A DNA stretch of 8,171 bases, taken from contig JAGVUH010000393.1 in the NCBI GenBank assembly GCA_019136395.1, forward strand, positions 1 to 8,171. Reading direction: 5' to 3'. Positions 1 through 7,279 of the stretch are shown here, in pieces. Position 1 is the first letter of the stretch. Each line of letters begins with the position of its first letter. The translations under genes and the position numbers were made by a program. Under the pieces are notes generated by a model, which was not told where the DNA came from, did no database searches, and saw nothing but the letters and a program-made list of their open reading frames with translations. This DNA comes from Gammaproteobacteria bacterium. Lineage in GTDB: Bacteria; Pseudomonadota; Gammaproteobacteria; Chromatiales; Chromatiaceae.

Positions 1-1158
1 GACCGTCATCGCCAGCACCACGAACATCATGGTCACGCCCGCCTTGGGGGCGTTGCGCAGACCGCGCAGATAATCCCAGTCGATGATATCGATGCCGACC
101 TTGATCAGGATGCCGGCCAGCACCGCGTGGGGGATTTTGCTCGCCAGGGCCCCGGCGCCCAGGGCGATGGCCAGTAGCACCAGGGCATGGGTAGCGCCGG
201 AGAGGGGGGTCTGACCGCCGGCCTTGACGTTGACCACGGTGCGCATGGTGGCGCCGGCGCCGGGCAGGCCACCGAACAGCCCGGCGAGGGTGTTGCCGAT
301 GCCCTGACCGATGAGCTCGCGGTCGGACTGGTGATAGGTGCGGGTGATGTTATCCGCCACCAGGGAGGTCAGCAGGGAGTCGATGGCGCCCAAGGCGGCC
401 AGGGTCAGGGCCGATTGCAACATCTGGGGCAGGAGGGCGAACTCGAAGACCGGCCACTGGGGATTGGGCAACCCCGTCGGGATGTCGCCGAGGATGGAAG
501 CCGGACCACCCTGAAACAAGAGCAGGTAGAGCAGGGTGCCGACGATCAGGGCCACCAGGGGGGACGGGATCAGGCGGCCAAGCTTTTTCGGCATGAAAAA
601 GACGATGACCAGGGCGATAGCCCCCAGGATCAGGGCATCCGGGACCAGGTGGTGCAGGGCCTGGGGCAGGGCCTCGGCCGAGGCCAGGGGGCCGTTCTGG
701 GCAGGAAAGCCCAACAGTGGCGGCAACTGGAGCAGGATGATGATGACGCCGATGCCGCTCATGAAGCCCGACACCACGGGATGGGGCACCAGCTCGATGA
801 ATTTGCCGATCTTGAGGAAACCGAACAGGATCTGAAACAGCCCACCGAGCATGACCACGGTAAAGGCCAAGGCCGCGCCCCGCGCGGGGTCATCCGGGAA
901 CATGGCGGTGTACTGGGTGAAGATCGCCGCCATGACCACCGTCATGGGGCCGGTCGGTCCGGAGACCTGGGCCGGGGTACCGCCAAAGAGGGCGGCGAAG
1001 AAGCCGACAAATATGGCGCCATAAAGACCGGCGATGGGCCCAGCCCCGGAGGCCACGCCCATGGCGAGGGCCAGCGGCAGGGCAACGACGCCCGCCGTGA
1101 TGCCACCATAGAGATCCCCCCGCAAATTACGCCAATGCAGGCCATGGATGAGTTTCAT
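1..1158 (-). CDS. SulP-family anion transporter, BicA-like (3' end outside window)
   Basis: An inner-membrane transporter of the SulP (SLC26) family. The nearest family I recognise is the cyanobacterial Na+-dependent bicarbonate transporter BicA, although sulfate or another anion cannot be excluded. The ATG at 1158 opens 386 codons with no stop before the window edge. Residues 11-15 (NLRGD) lead into TM1, with the family pattern GGITAGVVALPLALAMG at 18-34. GPTGPMTVV (67-75) is the TM3 substrate region. IDSLLTSLVAD (259-269) carries Asp260 and Thr264 in the stretch that holds sodium ligands in BicA. PGAGATMRT follows at 299-307. The last TMs and any C-terminal STAS domain lie outside the window. 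No strong Shine-Dalgarno sequence precedes the ATG; the start is chosen because it leaves the usual short N-terminus. It is transcribed divergently from the Na/Pi gene. Family assignment is firm; the bicarbonate substrate is inferred. Confidence 0.9.
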   Translation of the reverse strand, partial: MKLIHGLHWRNLRGDLYGGITAGVVALPLALAMGVASGAGPIAGLYGAIFVGFFAALFGGTPAQVSGPTGPMTVVMAAIFTQYTAMFPDDPARGAALAFTVVMLGGLFQILFGFLKIGKFIELVPHPVVSGFMSGIGVIIILLQLPPLLGFPAQNGPLASAEALPQALHHLVPDALILGAIALVIVFFMPKKLGRLIPSPLVALIVGTLLYLLLFQGGPASILGDIPTGLPNPQWPVFEFALLPQMLQSALTLAALGAIDSLLTSLVADNITRTYHQSDRELIGQGIGNTLAGLFGGLPGAGATMRTVVNVKAGGQTPLSGATHALVLLAIALGAGALASKIPHAVLAGILIKVGIDIIDWDYLRGLRNAPKAGVTMMFVVLAMTV

Positions 1159-1551
1159 GCGCTGTGTCCAAGAGGCTCCGGGAACGCCCGGCCGGTGACG
1201 GGTGGGACGCGAAGCTTAGAAAGCGTCCATTTTCAGCTTCCGATTCGCGCCTGAGGGGCGCTCTCAATTCGGGGACTGATGGATGGACGGTGTCTCAGGA
1301 TGAACCTGGCCCTCAGCCCGCGCGGGGGCTGGGTTGAAAACTCGCGTTCCCGATCATGATAGCATCCCGCTCAATGGGCGGGGATCGGTTGACCAGACGC
1401 AACCGGTCAGCCCCCTCCTCAACCGGCCCCCGGCAGGAAGGAGGAAGCAGGAGAATCAGCGGCTTGTGCCACCCATGGCCGCCCAGGCAGTGGTGGTGGC
1501 TGAACATTTACGACCCGCCCCCCGGGGCCGCATTCAGCAACCGGAGCCAGC
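1159..1551. promoter_or_regulatory. Divergent intergenic region with hairpins, 393 bp
   Basis: This region holds no credible gene; it must contain the promoters for both the SulP gene (minus) and the Na/Pi gene (plus). Short inverted repeats can be read directly: GCGCC/GGCGC (1247-1251 with 1257-1261), CAGCCC/GGGCTG (1314-1319 with 1326-1331) and CGGTTG/CAACCG (1386-1391 with 1400-1405). CCTCCT/AGGAGG (1414-1419 with 1439-1444) encloses a CCGG-CCC-CCGG hairpin. A weak plus-strand promoter candidate is TTGAAA (1334-1339) with CATGAT (1355-1360), but its 15-base spacer is short. A purine-rich run at 1435-1455 resembles a ribosome binding site but has no matching ORF start. I found no Pho box. 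Confidence 0.5.
1543..1546 (+). promoter_or_regulatory. Ribosome binding site of the Na/Pi transporter gene
   Basis: GGAG lies five bases before the ATG at 1552. It supports this start over the shadow frames that run through the leader. Confidence 0.55.
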
Positions 1552-3144
1552 ATGTCGCCACTCAACGACCTCATCTTCGGCCTGGGTCTATTCTTTGTCG
1601 GCCTGCACCTGGTGGGCGACAACCTCAAGGCCCTGAGCAGCGGCAGCCTGCGCGACGCCATCGCCCGCACCACGCGCAACCCCCTGCCCCGCATCGGCCT
1701 GGGACTGACCGCCGGGGCCCTGATGCAGAGCGCCACCGCCGTCACCTTCATCTGCGTCAGCATGGTGGTGGCGGAACTGCTGACCCTGACCGTCGCCAGC
1801 ATGGTGGTGATCTGGTCCAACGTCGGGCTCACGGTCCTGGCCTTCATCGCGACGCTTGACATCCACCCGCTGGTGGCCTTCGTCATCGGTGGCGCGGGCA
1901 TCGTCATGGGTGTGGTGCGCCGGCGCTCCTGGCAGACGGTGGCCAGCGTCCTGATCGGTATCGGCCTGCTCCTCTTCGGGCTGGAGCAGATGAGCGCCGG
2001 GGCCGCCCCCCTCAAGGACGAAACCTGGTTTCGCGAGGCCCTGGCCCTGGCCGTCTCTTCTCCCCTCCTGGCCTTCGCCAGCGGCATCCTGGTGGCCTCG
2101 ATCCTGCAATCCAATACCGGGGCGACGCTGATGATCATCACCCTGGCCAGTGCCGGCGTCCTGGAAGTCGAGGACGCGGCCCTGATGATCTACGGCACCA
2201 ATCTCGGCGCCATCGCCCTGCGACTGCTGCTGTCCTCGGGGATGCGAGGCCCCGGCCTGCGGCTGGTGCGGGCGGAGGATTTCTTCTGTTTACTGAGCGG
2301 CATCAGCATGCTGGGCCTCTACTACCTGGAGCAGGCCGGCATCCCCCTGGTCTTCGCCCTCACCGCCGGGCTGGCCACGGACCCGGAACTCCGCCTGGCC
2401 CTGCTCTTTTTGCTCTCCAATCTGCTCCCGGCCCTGGTCCTGACGCCCCTGCTCCCCCTGTTGGCGCGCCTGGCGAACAAAGTCTGGCCCCGGGAACCGA
2501 CCCCGGTGGCCGGCCAGCCCCTGTACCTGTCGAATCGCGCCCTTGATGACCCCGCCACCGCCCTGGCCCTGATCCGCAAGGAACTGGCCCGGCTGCTCGT
2601 CCAGGTGACCGGCGAACCGGGTCCGGCCCGGGACAGCTCGGAGACGACGGGACCCAATCCGAACTTCGAGCGCCTGTCCAACGCCATCGAAACCTTCACC
2701 AGCCAGCTTGCCTCCCGCTCCCCCATGAGCGAAGCCGATGCCCGCCGCCTGCACCAATTGCGCAGCGCCCTCAGCGCCATCCGCCACCTGGAGGAGGCCA
2801 GCCGGACCTTTGCCCTACGCGCCCAGGTCCCGGATATCATCGCCCCAGAACGGCTGGGGGAAATGCACCAGAACTTGTCGTCACTCCTGGCGACCATGGC
2901 CCAGGCCCTGGACCGTAACGATCTCGCCGCTATCCTCACCCTGCGCGATCTGACCAAAATCCATGGCGAGCCGATCGCCGAGATCAAGCGCCAGTTGGCG
3001 CCACCCGCCCTGGCCTCACCGGAACAAAGCGCCCTCCTGGTCGACTTTGAATTCGTCGCCTGGACCCTTCACCACCTGACCAAGATCCTCACCCGGGGGG
3101 CGGGCCCGGAAACGCCGCCCCCAGTCCCGGCGGCTGAGGGTTAG
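1552..3144 (+). CDS. Na/Pi cotransporter family protein (NptA/YjbB-like, divergent)
   Basis: A 530-residue inner-membrane protein of the Na+/phosphate symporter family (Na_Pi_cotrans repeats). The N-terminal GLGLFFVGLHLVGDNLKAL (10-28) and the two inverted-repeat halves are clear. The first hairpin motif is QSATA (59-63) and the second is QSNTG (186-190), where most relatives have QSSSA/QSSSAT. The paired GANIGTT-like motifs are WSNVGLT (88-94) and GTNLGA (215-220). Hydrophobic segments end near residue 290. Residues about 330-515 are hydrophilic and helical, with many charged and Leu residues (for example FERLSNAIE, LHQLRSALSAIRHLEEA), consistent with the PhoU-like tail of YjbB-type proteins. 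It ends in a Pro-rich tail. The gene is convergent with the MFS gene, with overlapping stops. The altered motifs mean phosphate may not be the substrate. Family is confident, substrate is not. Confidence 0.85.
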   Translation: MSPLNDLIFGLGLFFVGLHLVGDNLKALSSGSLRDAIARTTRNPLPRIGLGLTAGALMQSATAVTFICVSMVVAELLTLTVASMVVIWSNVGLTVLAFIATLDIHPLVAFVIGGAGIVMGVVRRRSWQTVASVLIGIGLLLFGLEQMSAGAAPLKDETWFREALALAVSSPLLAFASGILVASILQSNTGATLMIITLASAGVLEVEDAALMIYGTNLGAIALRLLLSSGMRGPGLRLVRAEDFFCLLSGISMLGLYYLEQAGIPLVFALTAGLATDPELRLALLFLLSNLLPALVLTPLLPLLARLANKVWPREPTPVAGQPLYLSNRALDDPATALALIRKELARLLVQVTGEPGPARDSSETTGPNPNFERLSNAIETFTSQLASRSPMSEADARRLHQLRSALSAIRHLEEASRTFALRAQVPDIIAPERLGEMHQNLSSLLATMAQALDRNDLAAILTLRDLTKIHGEPIAEIKRQLAPPALASPEQSALLVDFEFVAWTLHHLTKILTRGAGPETPPPVPAAEG

Positions 3145-4457
3145 CGACCCTCCCGGCTGGCGTACCAGAACCAGCCCAAGGCAAGTACCTGGAGCGCCAG
3201 GACGGTGCCGAAGGCCGTTTGATACCCCATCAGCCCATAGCCGCCTTCAGCCTGGGGCCAGAGGCCAATCACCGCGCCCAGACCCCATTGCAGGGCGAAG
3301 GCGCCGACGAACACCAGCAGATTGAGGGCGGTATTGACCCGCCCCGCCAGATGCCGCGGAAAGGACTGTGAGAGGATGGCGTAGGTCAGGTTACCGGCGG
3401 TACCAAAGAAGCCGAAACCCATCCAGATCGCCAGGTTGTCCCCGGCGGCGCCCGTGGCGATGGCCAGCTGCAGGACCAGGAAGACGGCCATGCCGCCGAC
3501 GGCCACCGCCACCGCGGGAATGCCCAGGTGACTGAGGCGGTAGGCCAGGGTACCGATGGAGAGGAAGCCGGCAACCATCCCGGCGGCGATCCAGAAGAGA
3601 TGATCCGCCACCGCCAAACGGTCCAGCCCGCCGATGTCGCGCAGATAGGGGCCCGCCCACAGGCCCTGAATCGCCATGTGAGCACTCATGACCAGCAGAC
3701 TGATGGGGGCCAGGCGCCAGAAGACCCGACTGGTGTAGATGCCGACGATGCCGCGCATCTGCTCGCGCCAGGTGCCCCCGTGACCGGCGGGGGGATGATC
3801 GGGCACCACCAGCAACAGCACCCCCGCCAGGACCAGGGTCAGGACCGCCAGGCCGCCAAAGACCCCACGCCAGGAGGTCAGGCCCAGGGCCAGTTCCACC
3901 GGGGCGGTGGCCATCAGGGCGCCCAGGCCACCGAAGGCCATGACCCAGCCGTTGACCGCGGGCAGCCGCTGGGGGGGGAACCACATGACGAAGGTCTTGA
4001 GGCTGGCCATGAGACAAGCGGACACCCCCAGACCGATCAGGGCCCGGCCCAGGACCAGTTCCCCCTGCCCCGCGCTGACCGCGAAGAGGGCGGCGCCGGC
4101 GGCGGCGAGCAGAAGCAGCAGGGCCTCCACCCGCTGGGGCGGGAACCGATCCAGCAACACCCCCAGGGGCAACTGGAAGGCGGCGAAGGTGAGGAAATAG
4201 ACGCTGGTCAGCAGCCCCAGGGCGGCGGCGTCGAGGTGCAGGTCGGCCACCAGCTCCGGGGCCAGCACCGCATTGATGGTGCGGTAGAGGTAGGAGAGGA
4301 AATAGCCGGCGGCAAAGGGGAGGAAGACCCGCAGGGCGAGCATCCGGGCGGAAGGGGGGGGACCGGACGGGGTGGCGACGGGGTCAACCGCGGAGGTGCC
4401 GGGAGCGGTGCCGGCTGAGGGGCTGGGCGAGGGGCTGGGTGACTTGCTGGAGGTCAT
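3141..4457 (-). CDS. MFS transporter
   Basis: A 438-residue major facilitator superfamily permease with about 12 hydrophobic segments, expected in the inner membrane. Motif A is GVLLDRFPPQR (99-109), between TM2 and TM3. The TM4 motif-B-like element is RALIGLG (138-144), followed by SACLMASLKT. WRGVFGGL (196-203) opens TM6, a long cytoplasmic loop covers about 219-245, and the last TMs end about six residues from the C-terminus. The first 38 residues are Ser/Pro/Ala-rich (SPSPSPSPS at 6-14) and precede TM1, which is unusual for MFS proteins. An internal ATG at 4343 (residue 39) is an alternative start; neither start has a good ribosome binding site. The gene begins 23 bases after the PBP1A stop on the same strand, so co-transcription is likely. 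The substrate cannot be told from the sequence. Confidence 0.85.
   Translation of the reverse strand: MTSSKSPSPSPSPSAGTAPGTSAVDPVATPSGPPPSARMLALRVFLPFAAGYFLSYLYRTINAVLAPELVADLHLDAAALGLLTSVYFLTFAAFQLPLGVLLDRFPPQRVEALLLLLAAAGAALFAVSAGQGELVLGRALIGLGVSACLMASLKTFVMWFPPQRLPAVNGWVMAFGGLGALMATAPVELALGLTSWRGVFGGLAVLTLVLAGVLLLVVPDHPPAGHGGTWREQMRGIVGIYTSRVFWRLAPISLLVMSAHMAIQGLWAGPYLRDIGGLDRLAVADHLFWIAAGMVAGFLSIGTLAYRLSHLGIPAVAVAVGGMAVFLVLQLAIATGAAGDNLAIWMGFGFFGTAGNLTYAILSQSFPRHLAGRVNTALNLLVFVGAFALQWGLGAVIGLWPQAEGGYGLMGYQTAFGTVLALQVLALGWFWYASREGR
4417..4440. repeat. 12-bp tandem repeat, two copies, in the MFS N-terminal coding region
   Basis: The plus-strand unit GAGGGGCTGGGC is repeated twice with one mismatch at its last base (4417-4428 and 4429-4440). 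On the minus strand it encodes the Ser-Pro alternation near the MFS N-terminus. It probably arose by slippage and could vary in copy number. Confidence 0.75.
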
Positions 4458-4480
4458 GCTGTCTGGACTGCCGCTGGTCG

Positions 4481-7045
4481 TCAGAAAAGGTCGTCGATCG
4501 GGCGCGGGGCGCCGCTGGGCTCGCCGCCGTGCCCACCGTCGGACCGCGTGCTGGGCCGCTCATAGTAGCCAGGGTCCTCGACCAGGTAGTCCTCGGTCAC
4601 CGCCGGGGCCTGGGCGCTTTCCGTCGGCCCCTCGGGGTTCTGGGCCTGTTCCGCCCGGACCCATTCCGCCAGGCTGGACTTGCCCGTGCGGGTGGTGAGG
4701 CGACCGTCGGCCTTGGCCACCCGCACCTCCACCAGGCCCGCCGGCAGCTCCAGCCCGGCCTCGGGCTTGCCGGCCAGGGCCTGGCCCATGAAGTCCACCC
4801 ACAGCCCCAGGGCGGCCTGGCCCCCCGTCTCCCCCTTGCCCAGGGGGGAGAAGTCGTCAAAGCCCATCCAGGCCACGGCGACCAGGTCTTTCTGGTAGCC
4901 GCAGAACCAGGAGTCCCGCACCTCGTTGGTGGTGCCGGTCTTGCCGGCCAGGTCCCCGCGTTTCAGTTCCAGGGCCTTGCGGGCGGTGCCCTCGCGGATC
5001 ACGTCACCCATGATGGAGTTCATCTGCCAGGCCACCACCGGGTCCAGGACCCGCGGGGCGGTGGGGGCCGGCGGGCTACTGGCGCTCAATCCCTGGGCGA
5101 TGACGTCGCCCGCGCCCGCTGCAGAGCGAAACCAGCAGTCGGCGCAGGCCCGGGGCGCGGTGTCGGCGAAGACCAGCTTGCCGTTGCCATCGACGATCCG
5201 GGTGATGAAGTGCGGCGTGACCTTGAAGCCCCCATTGGCAAAGACGGCATAGGCACCGGCCATCTGGGTGGGTGAGGCGGCCGCGGTACCGAGCACCAGG
5301 GTCATGCCCTGGGGCAGGCTGCCGCGGTCGAAGCCGAAGCGGGTGGCGAAGTCCAGGGCAGAGTCCAGGCCGATCTCCCGCAGCAGCCAGACCGAGGCCA
5401 GATTGCGGGACTTGGTCAGGGCCAGGCGCAGCCGGATGGGTCCCAGGGTCTTGTTATCAAAATTCGCCGGCTTCCACACCTTGCCCCGGCCGTAAGGGAT
5501 GGCGAGGCGCTCGTCCTTCACCAGACTGGCCGGGGTCCAGCCCTGGTCCAGGGCAGCGGCGTAGACGAAAGGCTTGAAGGCGGACCCGGGCTGGCGCCGG
5601 GCATCCAGGGCGCGATTGAACTTGCTGTCCTGAAAGTCATAGCCCCCCACCAGGGCCAGCAGGGCGCCGTTGGCTGGGTCCACGACACTCAAGGCCCCGG
5701 CGACATAGGGGGCCTGCGCGAGCTCCCAGGCGCCATCCGCGGTCTTGTGCAGTCGGATCAGATCCCCCGCCGCCACCGCCTCGCTGACCCGCCGGGGCGC
5801 CGCGCCCTTGGCGTCCTCATTACGGTAGCGCCCGGCCCACTTGACCTGGGCCAGGGTCAGCTTGACCCGCTGGCCCTGGCCCAGATAGGCCTCCGCCTCC
5901 TTGTCGCCGGCCCGGGTGACCAGGGCCGGCGTCAGTCCCGCCAGGGGTGCGGCCTGAGCCAGCAGTTCGTCCAGGGCCTGATCCTTCAGCCCGGCCAGCT
6001 TGTGCCGGGCCTCGGGTCCTCGGTAGCCGTGGCGCCGGTCGTAGTCGAGGATGGCCCGCCGCACCGCGCCCTCGGCCTGGGCCTGGAGGCTGGAATCGAG
6101 GGTGGTGGTGATCTGGAAGCCCCGGCCATAGGCCTCCTCCTCACCGAAGCGCGCCACCAGGTCGCGCCGCACCATTTCGGCGACATAGCCCGCCTCCATC
6201 GCCACCGGCTGGCGATGGAGGCGGGCATCGTCCGGCGAGGCCAGGGCGGCCAGATAGTCGGCCTTGGTGATGTAGCCCAGCTCGTGCATCCGCCCGAGGA
6301 TGTAATCCCGCCGTTCCAGGGCGCGCTGGGGATTGGAGACCGGATTGTTCGCTGAAGGTGCCTTGGGGATGCCCGCCAGCATGGCCATCTGTGCCAGGCT
6401 GAGTTGACGCAGGTTCTTGCCGTAGTAGATCTCCGCGGCGGCGGAGATGCCGTAGGCGCGGTGACCGAAGAAGATCTTGTTGAAGTACAGCTCCAGGATC
6501 TCCTGCTTGGTGAGGGTGCGCTCGATATGCAGGGAGAGCAGCAGTTCGGAGAGCTTGCGGCGGAAGGTCTTTTCCCGGGACAGGTAGAAGTTGCGCGCCA
6601 CCTGCATGGTGATGGTGCTGCCCCCCTGGCTGCGCTCGCCAGTCTGCAGGAAGCTGAGGGCCGCCCGCCCCAGGCCGATGAGATCCACCCCCTCATGCTC
6701 GAAGAAGCGGCTGTCCTCGGTGGCCAGGAAGGCCTCCACCAGGCGGGGGGGGATCTCGGCGTAGGGGATGGGCCGTCGGCGTTCCGCGCCGAATTCGGCC
6801 ATCAGGGCGCCATCAGCGCTGAAGACCCGCATGGGCTCCTGGAGCTGGACCTCCCGCAGGGAGTCGGTGCGGGGCAGGTCCGCCAGGCTGGTGGCGATCA
6901 GGATCCCCGCCGCCAGCAGGCCCACCGCCGCCAGGTTGAGTCCCAGGGCGATCAGGGCGGCGAGCATGAGACCGAAGCGCGCCAAGGGGCCGCGTCGACG
7001 CCGCCGTGACGACTGCCTCTGATCTGTCCCGGCCTTTTGCCTCAA
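4481..7045 (-). CDS. mrcA: Penicillin-binding protein 1A, bifunctional peptidoglycan synthase
   Basis: A class A PBP that polymerises lipid II (glycosyltransferase) and cross-links the peptides (transpeptidase) in the periplasm, anchored by one N-terminal TM. Numbering is from the TTG at 7045 (854 residues; E. coli PBP1A is about 850). A basic cytoplasmic stretch with RRRRR (about 14-18) precedes the TM (about 24-49). The glycosyltransferase catalytic Glu110 lies in ATEDSRFFEHEGVD, followed by GGSTITMQVARN (141-152) and EILELYFN (182-189). The OB-like insert spans roughly 310-445. Transpeptidase motifs are SAFK (Ser488, Lys491), SRN (546-548) and KTGT (702-705). Cys634 and Cys637 form a periplasmic CADC pair between the last two motifs. 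The tail is hydrophilic and ends IDDLF. The reading frame could start at TTG 7096, but the TTG at 7045 has GAGAGG eight bases upstream and lies downstream of a -10-like box. All catalytic residues are present. Confidence 0.95.
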   Translation of the reverse strand: MRQKAGTDQRQSSRRRRRGPLARFGLMLAALIALGLNLAAVGLLAAGILIATSLADLPRTDSLREVQLQEPMRVFSADGALMAEFGAERRRPIPYAEIPPRLVEAFLATEDSRFFEHEGVDLIGLGRAALSFLQTGERSQGGSTITMQVARNFYLSREKTFRRKLSELLLSLHIERTLTKQEILELYFNKIFFGHRAYGISAAAEIYYGKNLRQLSLAQMAMLAGIPKAPSANNPVSNPQRALERRDYILGRMHELGYITKADYLAALASPDDARLHRQPVAMEAGYVAEMVRRDLVARFGEEEAYGRGFQITTTLDSSLQAQAEGAVRRAILDYDRRHGYRGPEARHKLAGLKDQALDELLAQAAPLAGLTPALVTRAGDKEAEAYLGQGQRVKLTLAQVKWAGRYRNEDAKGAAPRRVSEAVAAGDLIRLHKTADGAWELAQAPYVAGALSVVDPANGALLALVGGYDFQDSKFNRALDARRQPGSAFKPFVYAAALDQGWTPASLVKDERLAIPYGRGKVWKPANFDNKTLGPIRLRLALTKSRNLASVWLLREIGLDSALDFATRFGFDRGSLPQGMTLVLGTAAASPTQMAGAYAVFANGGFKVTPHFITRIVDGNGKLVFADTAPRACADCWFRSAAGAGDVIAQGLSASSPPAPTAPRVLDPVVAWQMNSIMGDVIREGTARKALELKRGDLAGKTGTTNEVRDSWFCGYQKDLVAVAWMGFDDFSPLGKGETGGQAALGLWVDFMGQALAGKPEAGLELPAGLVEVRVAKADGRLTTRTGKSSLAEWVRAEQAQNPEGPTESAQAPAVTEDYLVEDPGYYERPSTRSDGGHGGEPSGAPRPIDDLF
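6188..6226. repeat. Perfect 17-bp inverted repeat with 5-base loop, inside PBP1A
   Basis: The left arm GCCCGCCTCCATCGCCA (6188-6204) is the exact reverse complement of the right arm at 6210-6226; the loop is CCGGC (6205-6209). The frame is intact and encodes ARLHRQPVAMEAG, in the linker after the glycosyltransferase domain. The PBP1A mRNA should form a very stable hairpin here. There is no T-run, so it is not a normal intrinsic terminator. Confidence 0.9.
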
Positions 7046-7053
7046 TCCCCGAT

Positions 7054-7059
7054 CCTCTC
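7054..7059 (-). promoter_or_regulatory. Ribosome binding site that sets the PBP1A start
   Basis: GAGAGG on the minus strand is eight bases from the TTG at 7045. The alternative TTG at 7096 has no comparable motif, so the shorter protein is preferred. Confidence 0.55.
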
Positions 7060-7103
7060 GACAAGCCAATCCCCACCTGGGCCCCCGGCCCGGCAAGGCG
7101 GTG

Positions 7104-7111
7104 ATTCTATA
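7104..7111 (-). promoter_or_regulatory. Possible -10 box of the PBP1A promoter
   Basis: TATAGAAT on the minus strand stands out in GC-rich DNA. Transcription would begin near 7098, giving a leader of about 50 bases before the TTG at 7045. No good -35 lies 16-18 bases upstream, where the first 33-bp repeat copy begins, so the call is tentative. Confidence 0.3.
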
Positions 7112-7114
7112 CCC

Positions 7115-7180
7115 ATTGCCGGCACCCTTCCGGAATTCCGGGGACCAATTGCCGGCACCCTTCCTGGATTCCGGGGACCA
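7115..7180. repeat. 33-bp tandem repeat, two copies, palindrome-rich
   Basis: Copy 1 is 7115-7147 and copy 2 is 7148-7180, directly adjacent, with two mismatches in 33. Each contains the 8-bp palindrome TGCCGGCA (7117-7124 and 7150-7157) and ends with ATTCCGGGGACCA. Copy 1 also has the 12-bp palindrome CCGGAATTCCGG (7130-7141), which the two mismatches break in copy 2. The composition is reminiscent of REP-like intergenic repeats, but no transposase is nearby. Confidence 0.85.
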
Positions 7181-7245
7181 GCGGCTTGCATCCGCGGTTC
7201 GCCAGCCAGGGTGGCGCGGGCGTCACCAGCGCCGAGTTCACCCAA

Positions 7246-7279
7246 GTGTGGGCATCGCCCATGTACGGGCATCGCACAT
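7246..7279. repeat. 17-bp tandem repeat, two copies
   Basis: GTGTGGGCATCGCCCAT (7246-7262) is followed directly by GTACGGGCATCGCACAT (7263-7279); 14 of 17 bases match and the shared core is GGGCATCGC. The first copy contains the interrupted palindrome GGGC-ATC-GCCC (7250-7260). Confidence 0.75.

Noticed and set aside
187..1254. 355-codon open frame on the plus strand
   Set aside because: It is antisense to the SulP gene, is Gly/Gln/Asp/His-rich with no domain pattern, and is a typical shadow frame of GC-rich coding DNA.
1314..1331. Intrinsic terminator at the CAGCCC/GGGCTG hairpin
   Set aside because: No T-run follows on either strand, and it lies between divergent genes where no transcript needs to end.
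1334..1859. Two plus-strand frames crossing the Na/Pi leader and start
   Set aside because: They overlap the 5' end of the Na/Pi gene out of frame, and neither has a start supported by the SD-like purine run nor a protein-like pattern.
3528..4418. 296-codon open frame on the plus strand
   Set aside because: Antisense shadow of the MFS gene, with biased Gly/Gln/Asp composition and no recognisable motif.
4439..5275. Long plus-strand frames opposite PBP1A (also 5747-6355 and 6404-7009)
   Set aside because: The minus-strand PBP1A frame carries every catalytic motif over the same bases; these frames have no motifs and repetitive Gly/Gln/Ala composition.
7115..7180. CRISPR-like array
   Set aside because: The 33-bp units are directly adjacent with no spacers, there are only two, and no cas gene is present.
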